Shown in pieces: positions 31,446 to 40,188 of a stretch of 53,784 nucleotides of DNA (positions are counted from its first letter, which is position 1; the number at the start of each line of letters is the position of its first letter). The stretch spans positions 1 to 53,784 of the forward strand of contig SWBL01000345.1 in the NCBI GenBank assembly GCA_024195585.1, given 5' to 3'. The translations under genes and the position numbers were made by a program. The notes under the pieces were generated by a model. That model was given only the letters and a program-made list of their open reading frames with translations. It had not been told where the DNA came from and ran no database searches. This DNA comes from Aureobasidium sp. EXF-3400 (Eukaryota; Ascomycota; Dothideomycetes; Dothideales; Saccotheciaceae).

Positions 31446-34215
31446 TTACATATCAGCCATACTGATATCGCCGTCACTCTCTTGACTAGCATTAGGGGGC
31501 ATCTTCTTGACCGGAACACTACCCACGCCAAGCGAAGTCTCGACGCCTTCAACACCCTCGGGTGGCGCTGCGGGCATAGAAGGCATGAAGATGGCAGGGC
31601 TGGGGCTCAATGCCGTGATAGGCAGCACCACTGGAGTCTCGGCCATGCTGTCTCGGGACACGGGGCGCGGTGTATCATGTTTAGTGGGAATGAGAGGTGT
31701 GTTGCCTGCAGGGAGAGGTGGCAAAGGCGAGCTTTGCATGTGAGGACCGGTGCGGAGGATGTTTGTTGCTGCTGAGGCGGGGGTCACGGTGGAGGTGTTT
31801 TGATAGGTGTAAGGTGTAGCGTTGGCGGCGGGTGTGTGGAAAGATTGAGCATGCGAGGGTGAAGAGCTGGGTTGTTTGGTTGGGGAGTGGGCGGCGGCAC
31901 GTTGTTGTTGTTGTGGTAGAGCGGGAGGAGGAAATGATGTGTTCGGGCTCTGGAAGAGGCGTTGACCGGAAGGCGAGAGGCTGTTTCTGGATGGTTGGTG
32001 GTGGTGAGGGGTCGCTGAGCCGTTTGTGCGGTGTTCTGAGGGACCATGGGATGATGATGGTCGAGAACCTTTGGTGGGCGAGGGCGGGCCCATTTGCACA
32101 CCACTGGGCTGCAAGACCGGAGGGGGTATCGAGTGTGCTGACATGGCGCCGGCATGGGCTTGGGCGTGTAGCGCAGAGAGGTCATTGTCGTTAGTGTTTT
32201 GTGCGGGAGGTGGAGGAGAACTGCCATAGTTGGACGAAGGACGAGCAGGTGGAGGCAAGGCAGTGCCGTTCCATGCTTGCTGAGGAACACCAACTGGTGG
32301 GAGACCAGCAGGACGATGGTAGCCTGGCGGGCCAGGGCTTTGGCCTGAAGGCGAAAGCGAAGGGCCATCGAGAAGGTTGTAGCGTCGGGCTGCTGAACGA
32401 GGAGTCGAAGTTATCTCGACGGCCTCGAGCGGGCGGCCGCGAGGGGCATCTTGGGCAGCGGCCTCCTTTTGGCCTGGCAGGTGCAGGTGCAGCTTTGGCT
32501 TCTTTTGGCAGTCGGAGCAAATGAAATGGAAATCATCCTTCTCTGCGTCCTTCTCATCAATGCCGTGGCATTTTGAGTGTTGCCAGGTGTTGCACTTTTC
32601 GCAAGCAATCGAATGAGTGCCGTCGTCGTAGTTCTGGCCGTGCTTGCCACACACTGCACAATCAAAGATCCATTCGTCCTCCTCTTCGGCCAGCGCGTCC
32701 AACTCTTTCTGTCTTCTCTCCATCTCCGCCTTAAGGTGACGCTCAGACAGGCGACCTTCAGTTTCATCGCCATTTTCTAGACTCTTCTGGTTTTCTTCGA
32801 GCTTGCGAAGTTCTTCTTCGTGTAAGATGCGCTTGACTTCGCGCTCCTTGAGCCTCTGTTCTCTGGTGAGCATACGCGACTCGCGTGCCTGCGCCTTGTT
32901 AGTCGTCCTGTCCTCTGCTTGGCCACTTTCGCGACTCACATGTTCCATCTTGCTTTGTTTCAGCTGCTCCTTGTGAGCCATGTCAAGCTCAGCTTGTCGT
33001 TTTCTCTCTGCTTCGGCTACCTCCTCTTCGGCCTTGCGCTGTTCTGCCTTGCCAGCAAGTCTGCTTGATCTCTTTGCCGTGGCCATCTTTTGCAGGTTCT
33101 CTAACTCCCGTTGCTTTTTGAGCATTTTCTGACGTTGTGCTTCGACACGCTTTTCTAGGGTGGGCATGATCTGTTCGTTGATGCGTTTGACGAGAGCCTT
33201 CTCGTTTGGATCGCGACTTCTGCGGAGTGACTCCAGGAAGATTGTGTAGTCCTCGTACGTGACAGCGATACATTCCCATTTCATGCCACCAAATCCGTCG
33301 TCTTCAATCGTTTCGTCATTCTTCACTTCCACCTCGGTGGTTTCCTGCTCTTCTCCCTCGACTTCACTTTCTTGGGCCGAAGTGTCCAACTTTATGCGTT
33401 TACTAGCACGGGAGCCGCGAGACTTGCGTGACTTGGCCTTTGCTTTGGGCTTGGGAGCGGGAGCGGGTGGTAGTGGTGCTTCGGTGCGGCGATACAAGCG
33501 GTCATCGTCCAGTACGAAGTAGGAGCGGTCCTGAGAATCCCAGCCAAGCTCTTCGATGCGCTGTTCATATTGTTAGTTTCGGTGTATGTGGTTTGTTTGG
33601 TATAGGGCGAGCGCACCCATTGAGTCTGTTCGCTATCCTTCTCTTCCATCAAGCCACGCATACGCTCTGCATTCCAGAGGGTCCATGTGGAAAGTTGATG
33701 CAGAACGCGGATTTTTGTGAAGACGTCAAAGTCGGCAAATTTGTTGGGCATCTCATCAGTGCCGTAAGGGTTGCGCTGTGGTGCTTTGGCGACAAACTGG
33801 CGTCGTGTGTATTCGTCAAAGTTGTCGAAGCTGGTATGGGTTAGTGTGATGTTAGTGGGTCAGTGGCTGGCTGAACGCACTTGAGGCCTCTATGCGAGGA
33901 GACGGATTTGAGCAGGGTGAGGCCAATCTCGGCCAGCTTCTCTGATGGTTCGGGTCTTAGACATTCATGCTCTAGATCCTGTCATAGCATCAGCATTTGG
34001 TCCGGGTCACTATAGGGCTGGGCGCATACCTCCATGTCGAATTCGGGATCGATCTTGACGGGTTTGCCGAAAAGGTACATGTATTGCATGAGAGCGGCAA
34101 ATTGCCACATGTTCCGTAGACGGACCAGGGTCTCATTGTGAGGTTGTGCCTTCTCTACGGCGACAATGCTGTTGTCTGTTTCGGCCTCCTGGCGGGCGCG
34201 CTTTCTGGCGGGCAT
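31446..34215 (-). CDS. PHD-finger chromatin protein with DDT/WHIM-like N-terminus
   Basis: Probably a histone-tail reader in a chromatin complex. Exons 34215-34030, 33978-33881, 33830-33617 and 33560-31446 give 870 aa. The N-terminal 185 residues are helical and conserved-looking: LVRLRNMWQFAALMQYMYLF, a segment with EIGLTLLKSVSSHRGL, then IRVLHQLSTWTLWNAERMR and RIEELGWDSQDRSYFVLDDD, which resembles the DDT/WHIM layout of ISWI-associated proteins. A basic patch, a long Lys/Glu/Arg coiled coil (about 285-460) and a PHD finger (about 467-517, Cys4-His-Cys3: CAVC...CEKC...WQHSKC...CSDC) follow. The last 340 residues are Pro/Ser/Gln-rich. S. pombe Phf1/Phf2 may be relatives, but I cannot confirm this. 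It shares a 434-bp promoter with the ferroportin-like gene. Confidence 0.82.
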
Positions 34216-34649
34216 CTTTTCTACACAGGGGCCAAGCCCTTGATCTGGCTCTGTCGTTGAGAAGGATTGGAGGTCGGATGGTAGATTTCACTTGTAAGAT
34301 CTCGAGGAGACGGGCGAACAAGAACGAACAAAAGATTGTCGGTTCAGAGATTGGCGCAATTCGATTGTGCAAAGATAGTGAATGCCGCTCGTAGGAACGC
34401 AACGCGCATTCGACGTGAAGCTGCATTGTCGAGTGACGGAGTGCCAAGACATGCAGAATCCACCACCAGGGTCTTTCCCGCTTTATTTCTCCTTTATTCT
34501 TTTTTTCTTTTTCTCCTTTTGCCCATCGGTCCACTTTTACTTTGGCCAAAGGTCTTGAGTCCGAGGCTCTTTCCTTCTTCACATCGTCTCTGACATGTCT
34601 CAAAACGCACCACAATCTTTCCAGATGCTTCATTGATCTATCTGTCATC
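34216..34649. other. Divergent promoter PHD protein / ferroportin-like
   Basis: 434 bp with a T-rich tract near 34490-34520 upstream of the transporter. No GATA (SreA-type) iron site of the form ATCWGATAA was found. Confidence 0.4.
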
Positions 34650-36296
34650 ATGTCTAATTCTGGTTTCCCCTCATACCACGTCCGCAACAAGCTCTATATT
34701 TCACACTTCCTCTCAACATGGAATTCGCGACTGTTTGAATTTGGTGCTGTCCTGTTTATCTCTACCATATTCCCCGGCACCTTGTTCCCTGCCTCTATCT
34801 ATGCCTTGACCCGCTCTGCCTCTGTCGTCGTTTTCTCGACTCTTATCGGTCATCTGGTTGATCGCTCCGAACGCATGCATTTGATCCGTCTGTCAATCAG
34901 TAAGTAGTCTAGTCGTGTTAACGCGAGTCTCTCTCTTTCATATTATGTTTGTCCTATGTGGTGGCTGTTAAGGCTTCTTTGCTCATTCTCTGTCTTTCTT
35001 CCGTTCGATCAATCGCATTGACCACTTTGCAGTCGGACAAAGGGTAGCAACAGCAGCATCCTGCATCTTGCTGTGGCTCTTACTAAACTCTGGTTATACT
35101 TCTCTTGACTCATGGTCTGCAAAACTCGCATTGGTATTCCTATCCTTTCTTGCTTGTGTGGAGAAGCTCTCCTCTGTTGTCAACACCATTTCAATTGAAC
35201 GGGACTGGGTGGTTGTCATATCACAGAAGAACACAGATGACCTGCAAGGTAACTTACCATTACTTCTATCCGGAGCTAGAGCTGAACTTTAGCAGAGTTG
35301 AATTCTCAGATGCGGCGTATTGACCTTTTCTGCAAACTCGTCGGTCCCCTAAGCATTGCATTGATCGCTGGCTTTTCCACCAGTGTAGCCATTCTCGTCA
35401 CCTTTGGCATGACGGCTGTATCTGTCTTCGTCGAATACTACGCCATCGCAAGAGTGTACTACGAAGTAGAGGATCTGCAGCTGCGCTCTGAGCCCCTTCA
35501 GGACTTGCAGCCCACCGATAGCCCAGTCGCCTCTCCAGGTGTCAGCCGCCATGCTCGTCAAACATTCCGAAGCTGCATCTCATACATCCAGCATCCGGCC
35601 TTCCTTCCATCCTTCTCTTTGTCCCTGCTATATCTTACCGTCTTAACTTTCGGCGGCCAGCAAATCGCATACCTCCTCTCCGTGGGCCTCAGTTCCATCT
35701 CTATCGGTCTCTTGCGTACTCTATCCACCATTTTCGAGCTTTCTTCGACATGGCTTGCACCCAAGGCCATGCACGAAATCGGTGCCATCAGATGTGGAAT
35801 ATGGTTTCTCAACTGGCAAATTGTTTGGGTTGTCATTGCAGCCACTATGCTTTGGATCGAGGTGCCTCAGCAGTATGCCGTCTTGGGTCTGCTTGCTGGT
35901 ACTATTGCGAGCCGAGTTGGACTGTGGGGCTTTGATCTATCTGCACAGGTCATCATCCAAGAGGTATGTCAGACCGAGATTGTTCTACAGAATGATACTG
36001 ACGTGACACAGGCTGTTGAATCTGACCAGCGAGGTTCTTTCTCTGCAATGGAGGCATCTGTACAGAGCACGTTCGAGCTGTTGTCCTTCGCATCCACCGC
36101 TATCTTCGCTCGACCTGACCAGTTCAAGATCCCCGCCGCAATTAGTGCTGCAGCTGTTGTGCTAGCTGGGCTGATGTATGCTTTCTTCGTCCGCCAGCGA
36201 AGAGGCCATTTATTCCATGCTTCAAAGTGTATGCAGCGAAAGGGTCGCCCTACGTGGCACCCTCTTGCTCAAGACGAAGAGGTTGAGTTGAGCTAA
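34650..36296 (+). CDS. Ferroportin-like (SLC40) metal exporter
   Basis: A multi-pass membrane carrier of the ferroportin family, predicted to export Fe2+ or another divalent metal from the cytosol or into a compartment. Exons 34650-34899, 35033-35248, 35293-35963 and 36012-36296 give 473 aa with frame kept throughout. Typical blocks: LYISHFLSTWNSRLFEFGAV near the N-terminus, PASIYALTRSASVVVFSTLIG, NTISIERDW, ELNSQMRRIDLFCKLVGP in the middle, and a late RGSFSAMEASVQSTFELLSF followed by RPDQFKIPA. About 10 to 12 hydrophobic segments are visible. The central cytosolic loop is short and contains no His cluster. The 3' end is 92 bp from the stop of the F-box gene. Confidence 0.85.
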
Positions 36297-36388
36297 TGCA
36301 AGTTTATCTCGATCACGGCACAAAAAGATTTTGAGAAAGATTTCTTGGTCTTCCACGCTAATCTCCTCCACGTCAAATTCTGTCCAGC

Positions 36389-37957
36389 TCAAAAGTTCTC
36401 AGGCATGAAGTCCTTGAAGGCGAATGCAGCACTATCAAACTCAAAGATTCTTCCTGGATGTCTCTCGCCTTCGGTCAGATCCTTGTGAAGGTCAACTAAC
36501 TTTTCGTGTCTCTCTCTGGCAAGGCTCTCGATGAAGTATCTGAGCTCTTTCTTGTTCAATGGCTTGAACGAGCACTTTTCGAACTGGACTTCTGGTGTAT
36601 CGACAGGCAGTCTGGCTTTGTAATTGGCTGTCGCATGCCATTTGCCATCTTCTGCGAATAGCTTGATGTCCTCGTGATTACCCATAGCAAAGAGATTGTG
36701 ACGATCGATAATCGCGCAATCCTCGTCATGAACATATATTCTCTTAGATGGAAGGAAGCGGAGCGCGTGAGTCCTGTCTTGGATGCAGTCCCTGACAATC
36801 ATCATCTCATCATACTCTCTTTCCGACCATGCCCAGTCGCTACGACGATGTACTCTCATTGGCGAGACGATTTGAATGCTCCTGGCATGCGGAAACCGAC
36901 CTTCGCTGTATGCCCGCTGAAATGCTTCGGCCAAGCGAACGGTTCCCGACTCGTCGTTCGATCCGAGAGGATGGTCGTTGGGTAGCTGCGCTGTGCTGTT
37001 GAAGTGGATCCTTCTGCAGACATTGCGAGCGTACATCAAGTCGAACCAATAAGGGACATTCCTAGGCACGAAGGAAATCGACAAGCTGCGTAGATGAGGC
37101 GCGTGGACGTATTCGGGTTCTTTGTCTTTCTGTTGCGACTCGATCAACATGGACTCGCAGACGTACGACACTCTGAGCGACAGATGACGCAGTCTTGCCA
37201 TCTTTTCTTGAAGAAGTAGACACATGCGCGGTGATGCTGCGCCAAACTGAATCTCACGGCCATTGGTATCGAGCATGATGCTTGTGCAAGACTTTGGTAA
37301 CGACTTCACAAGCTCAAGGAAGACTCGGGCATCAAAAAAGCCTGGCGAGTCTTTTTCCAAATCATGTCGATCTTTATGATACACTTCCTTCGTGAAGAGT
37401 GAGAAGGTATCAAGCAGAGGGAACTGGCTTGGCAGCATGCTTGCCAATCTCATCAGTTGCAGATCTAGCGGGGTCAATTTGCCGTTCTGTCTGTTGAGCT
37501 CCTCATACCGGGTGTTGGCAGACCCTTCGGGCTTGACATTGAGGGTCAAAGAATGGACTTTTTCCCATGTTCTTTTTCGATTGCGGATGCATCTCTTACT
37601 GTGTCTGGATTTCAGCTCTTCGACGGAGGGTAGGGGTTTTGCGAACATGTTCTTCGCTTCCTCGAACGTGCTTGACGCCTCTCTTAAACAGTGTCTGTGA
37701 CCGTAACACGTAAGCTCGTGTAGTCGTGTAGTTATGGTCCAGATATTGACGTACGGTTCGGAAGTGCTCTCGAGAAAACGACTGATGTTGTCATTGTAAA
37801 GCACGACATGTTCGTAGAGAACTGGGGTGCCTGCGTCGTTCCAGAGGTGGGAGACACGAAGTGCCATTTTCAGAGCACCATAACCGCCTTGCTCACGAAC
37901 TTGCACCAGAATGTGCTTGAGAACCTCATTGGGGATGTCTTTGATGGTGGTGGGCAT
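36389..37957 (-). CDS. F-box domain protein, orphan
   Basis: A probable substrate receptor of an SCF ubiquitin ligase. A single exon gives 522 aa. The N-terminus has an F-box-like motif: IPNEVLKHILVQV, then ALRVSHLWNDAGTPVLYEHV (about 8-52). The rest shows spaced Leu/Trp and basic residues but no leucine-rich or WD repeat I can define. This class of fungal F-box protein is numerous and fast-evolving, so substrate and pathway cannot be guessed. The start at 37957 is the first ATG in frame. Confidence 0.72.
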   Translation of the reverse strand: MPTTIKDIPNEVLKHILVQVREQGGYGALKMALRVSHLWNDAGTPVLYEHVVLYNDNISRFLESTSEPYVNIWTITTRLHELTCYGHRHCLREASSTFEEAKNMFAKPLPSVEELKSRHSKRCIRNRKRTWEKVHSLTLNVKPEGSANTRYEELNRQNGKLTPLDLQLMRLASMLPSQFPLLDTFSLFTKEVYHKDRHDLEKDSPGFFDARVFLELVKSLPKSCTSIMLDTNGREIQFGAASPRMCLLLQEKMARLRHLSLRVSYVCESMLIESQQKDKEPEYVHAPHLRSLSISFVPRNVPYWFDLMYARNVCRRIHFNSTAQLPNDHPLGSNDESGTVRLAEAFQRAYSEGRFPHARSIQIVSPMRVHRRSDWAWSEREYDEMMIVRDCIQDRTHALRFLPSKRIYVHDEDCAIIDRHNLFAMGNHEDIKLFAEDGKWHATANYKARLPVDTPEVQFEKCSFKPLNKKELRYFIESLARERHEKLVDLHKDLTEGERHPGRIFEFDSAAFAFKDFMPENF

Positions 37958-38782
37958 GATTGCGTTGATAGTGTTTGATGTTGTAAGATGGAAGATTGAT
38001 GAAAGAAGTAAGTGGATGTGGTTTTTTGGCGAGACAGATGCACGATTCGGAAAGACGCGCTGATGTTGAGGAAAGAAAGAAGGAACGGGTTGACCTTTCT
38101 TTTATTGCTTGAAAGCACCTTCCGGAATCTCGCTGCCTATCGTCGTTCGATGGTCCGTTCGACGTGCTATCGTCTTGCGACAATGGGTTTTCTGGTCGTC
38201 GTTGCCTTTTTGATGCCTGATATCACACTCGAAATCCCATTCCAAAATCGCTGCCTGCCCTCGGAATCGCGTTCGCCGCCCAAAAAAATGTCGATGGTGT
38301 TATCCCATGGCTCGCTTGACACCGCTATTTTCTTGTGGCAATGGGTTTACTGGTCCTTGTTGCCTTGCCGATGCTTGATTATCAAGATCAAGACTGCTTT
38401 CAGAACCGCTGCCTGCCGTCGCCCTCAGAAATTGTGTCGAATGTCCAATAGAATCAACCGTGTTGCTCCCAATCAAGAGTCGATATCTGGTTCTCTTGAG
38501 TGTCGAGGAAAGAGCTACTCTCTTTTACTTGTGTCTTCCTGCGACAACTCTCTGACCATTTATATTGTTTGATGGTAGACTGTCAACACACGTCTGTTCA
38601 TGGAATTCGATGTTCTAGAGAGAGAGTCCCTGATCTCGAGGAATTGCATTCCTTGTCGTAGCACCAACACGTGACGGGCGCCTTCAAGGAAGGGTCAGAG
38701 CTCGTATTGAAAGCGGCGGTATCAAAGATGGTTTCAAGCTCATGGACGACTTCCTGCTCCTGCTGCACATGCAACTTCTGGT
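37958..38782. other. Repeat-bearing intergenic region
   Basis: 825 bp upstream of the F-box gene (minus) and of the decayed repeat gene (plus). It holds a 158-bp-period direct duplication at about 38161-38418. A CACGTG lies near 38667-38672. A frame open at 38012-38572 has no recognisable product. Confidence 0.45.
38161..38418. repeat. Diverged tandem duplication, period about 158 bp
   Basis: The segment from about 38173 to 38260 recurs at 38331-38418 with an offset of 158. Shared blocks include CAATGGGTTT (38181 and 38339), TTGCC, and CGCTGCCTGCC (38249 and 38407). The copies differ at many positions with small indels. It is not obviously coding. Confidence 0.6.
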
Positions 38783-38942
38783 ATGTTTCCCCTCTCTTTG
38801 TCACTGTCTTTCTTTCACCTGCTTACCGTTCACTCTCTACAAGGTACTGCCAGCAAGAGAAGACTTGAACCACATGAAGATGACGGCTGGCGCCGCCGCT
38901 CACCTGGACCCTCCGCTTCTCGCCAGTCATACGACCTGCTCA

Positions 38943-39266
38943 GAGATGACCATCACTGCGGCTACGATGATCCACGCTACTCGCCTAGGCGCTCCGATCG
39001 TCGCGACCCATACATCCCGAGCAGAGAGGACGGCTTTCGCAGGTACGAGAACTCACGCTACTCGCCCAGACGCTTCGATTGTCCACAAACATCCATCCCG
39101 TCTAGAGATGCCCATCGTGGCCGCTACGATGATCCCCGCTACTCACTTAGGCGTTCTGATTATCACCAACCAAATATTCCGAGCAGAGACGATGACCGTC
39201 ACCGCTACGATTATCCACGCCGTTCTCCTGAACGCCCTGATTATCGCCAATCTCAGGCTTCTAAGC
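38943..39266 (+). repeat. Four tandem 81-bp units
   Basis: Units start at 38943, 39024, 39105 and 39186, each with GAGA and exactly 81 bp long. All keep a block like CGCTAC...CGCTACTC in the first half. In the open frame they encode 27-residue repeats; unit 4 is the most diverged. The exact multiple of three fits expansion within a coding sequence. Confidence 0.85.
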
Positions 39267-39485
39267 CAGACAAGCCGTCCACATTGCTTCAAGGAAAGTC
39301 TGCTACTTCAACCCTCTCACAGCATGCAGCCTCCTATTGAGACAAGCCATCCGAACCGCTCCAAGAATTACCTGTTACCCCAGCCTTTTTGCAGCATGCA
39401 GTCTCTGATCTAGACAACTTTTCTGAACCACTCCAAGAATCGCCTATAGCTCCAGCCCTGTAGCAGCATACAGCCTCTGATCAAG
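39249..39485 (+). repeat. Tandem 72-bp units, about 3.5 copies
   Basis: Units start near 39249, 39321, 39393 and 39465. Copies 2 to 4 begin AGCAT(G/A)CAG, and GACAA, GAACC and CTCCAAGAA recur at the same offset. It directly follows the 81-bp array. Two of the three in-frame stops fall inside these units. Confidence 0.7.
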
Positions 39486-39716
39486 ACCCACCCACCTTTT
39501 CTGGCTTTGAATTTCCGCTGCTGGTAATACGCTCAGCACGTACTTTACCGATCAAGGAAACTCCTCAGTAGCATTTATCAATTGACAAAAGTCTGCCTGG
39601 AATCAAGAAGGTAAAACTCGAGGACGTGAAAGAAAGAATCAATGAAGAAAAGAATCTCCAAGAATTATCATCAGAGATATGGCACCAGATCGTTGATCCG
39701 ACATTCTCTACACTGT

Positions 39717-39924
39717 GTGCCAAAGACTGTCACAGTCTTGTAACTGACCCTTCTCCCGTCTCGAGGTGTAAGTGTGTTATAAGCTATCAACATGCACAAT
39801 CATGTTCCGATTCATGAGTCTGGCCAGAGAGATAGCCGTTCACGAGGGCCTCTCTGTGGAAATCACATTCTTTGCAAAGGCATCGTGCATTTTTGTAGCC
39901 ACACTGTGACAGTCTTCAGCACAC
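39717..39924. repeat. Imperfect inverted repeat, arms about 24-28 nt
   Basis: The left arm (39717-39740) and right arm (39897-39924) share a 14-nt identical block, AAGACTGTCACAGT, plus flanking GTGTGC. Read outward-in on opposite strands both arms encode C-A-(K/E)-D-C-H-S. The core is itself partly palindromic, so part of the symmetry is trivial. Confidence 0.5.
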
Positions 39925-40188
39925 GGGAGGCAGCAACTCGACACAAGAATCTTTGTTGGCGTACTTTCTAGAAATGGGGCTATGTGCTTACAACCAAGAG
40001 TAGAGCAGGGAATATAATGGTTTGTTATCATAAGTAACTGGCAGTAAGAAACATCATGTGAAAATAAAAATATGTACTTTTTGCTACGTTCATCATCGTA
40101 TCATCGTGATAAAGCAATGCTCATCCTTGTTACTTCGTAAACACGCATTGTCGATCTTTCAATTGTGTTCTCCACCTCTTCTTCGATC
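39818..40188. other. Intergenic region
   Basis: 371 bp to the 3' end of the channel gene. It contains the right arm of the inverted repeat and an AT-rich stretch around 40050-40080. A 63-codon minus frame (39840-40031) is discussed under the inverted repeat. Confidence 0.4.

Larger units (their letters stand above)
38783..39817 (+). pseudogene. Decayed tandem-repeat protein gene, three in-frame stops
   Basis: One frame runs from ATG 38783 to TGA 39815-39817 (345 codons) and is broken only by TGA at 39338, TAG at 39461 and TAG at 39569. About 16 stops would be expected by chance. The intact first part (185 codons) opens with a hydrophobic stretch (MFPLSLSLSFFHLLTVHS) that could be a signal peptide, then a basic region and four 27-residue repeats of type RYDDPRYSPRRSD...IPSR. 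After the first stop the same frame shows 24-residue repeats with DKPSEPLQE and LQHA. It ends in a Cys-containing piece, TLCAKDCHSLVT. The ATG lies inside a sequence that also looks like an intron (GTATGT at 38778, TACAAG before 38844), so a spliced start is possible. It may still be expressed as the 185-aa form. Function unknown. Confidence 0.45.

Noticed and set aside
38742..39413. Alternative frame of 223 codons through the minisatellite gene
   Set aside because: It is open partly because the repeat is read in another frame; the frame starting at 38783 keeps charged, repeat-typical residues and continues past its stops with the same periodicity.
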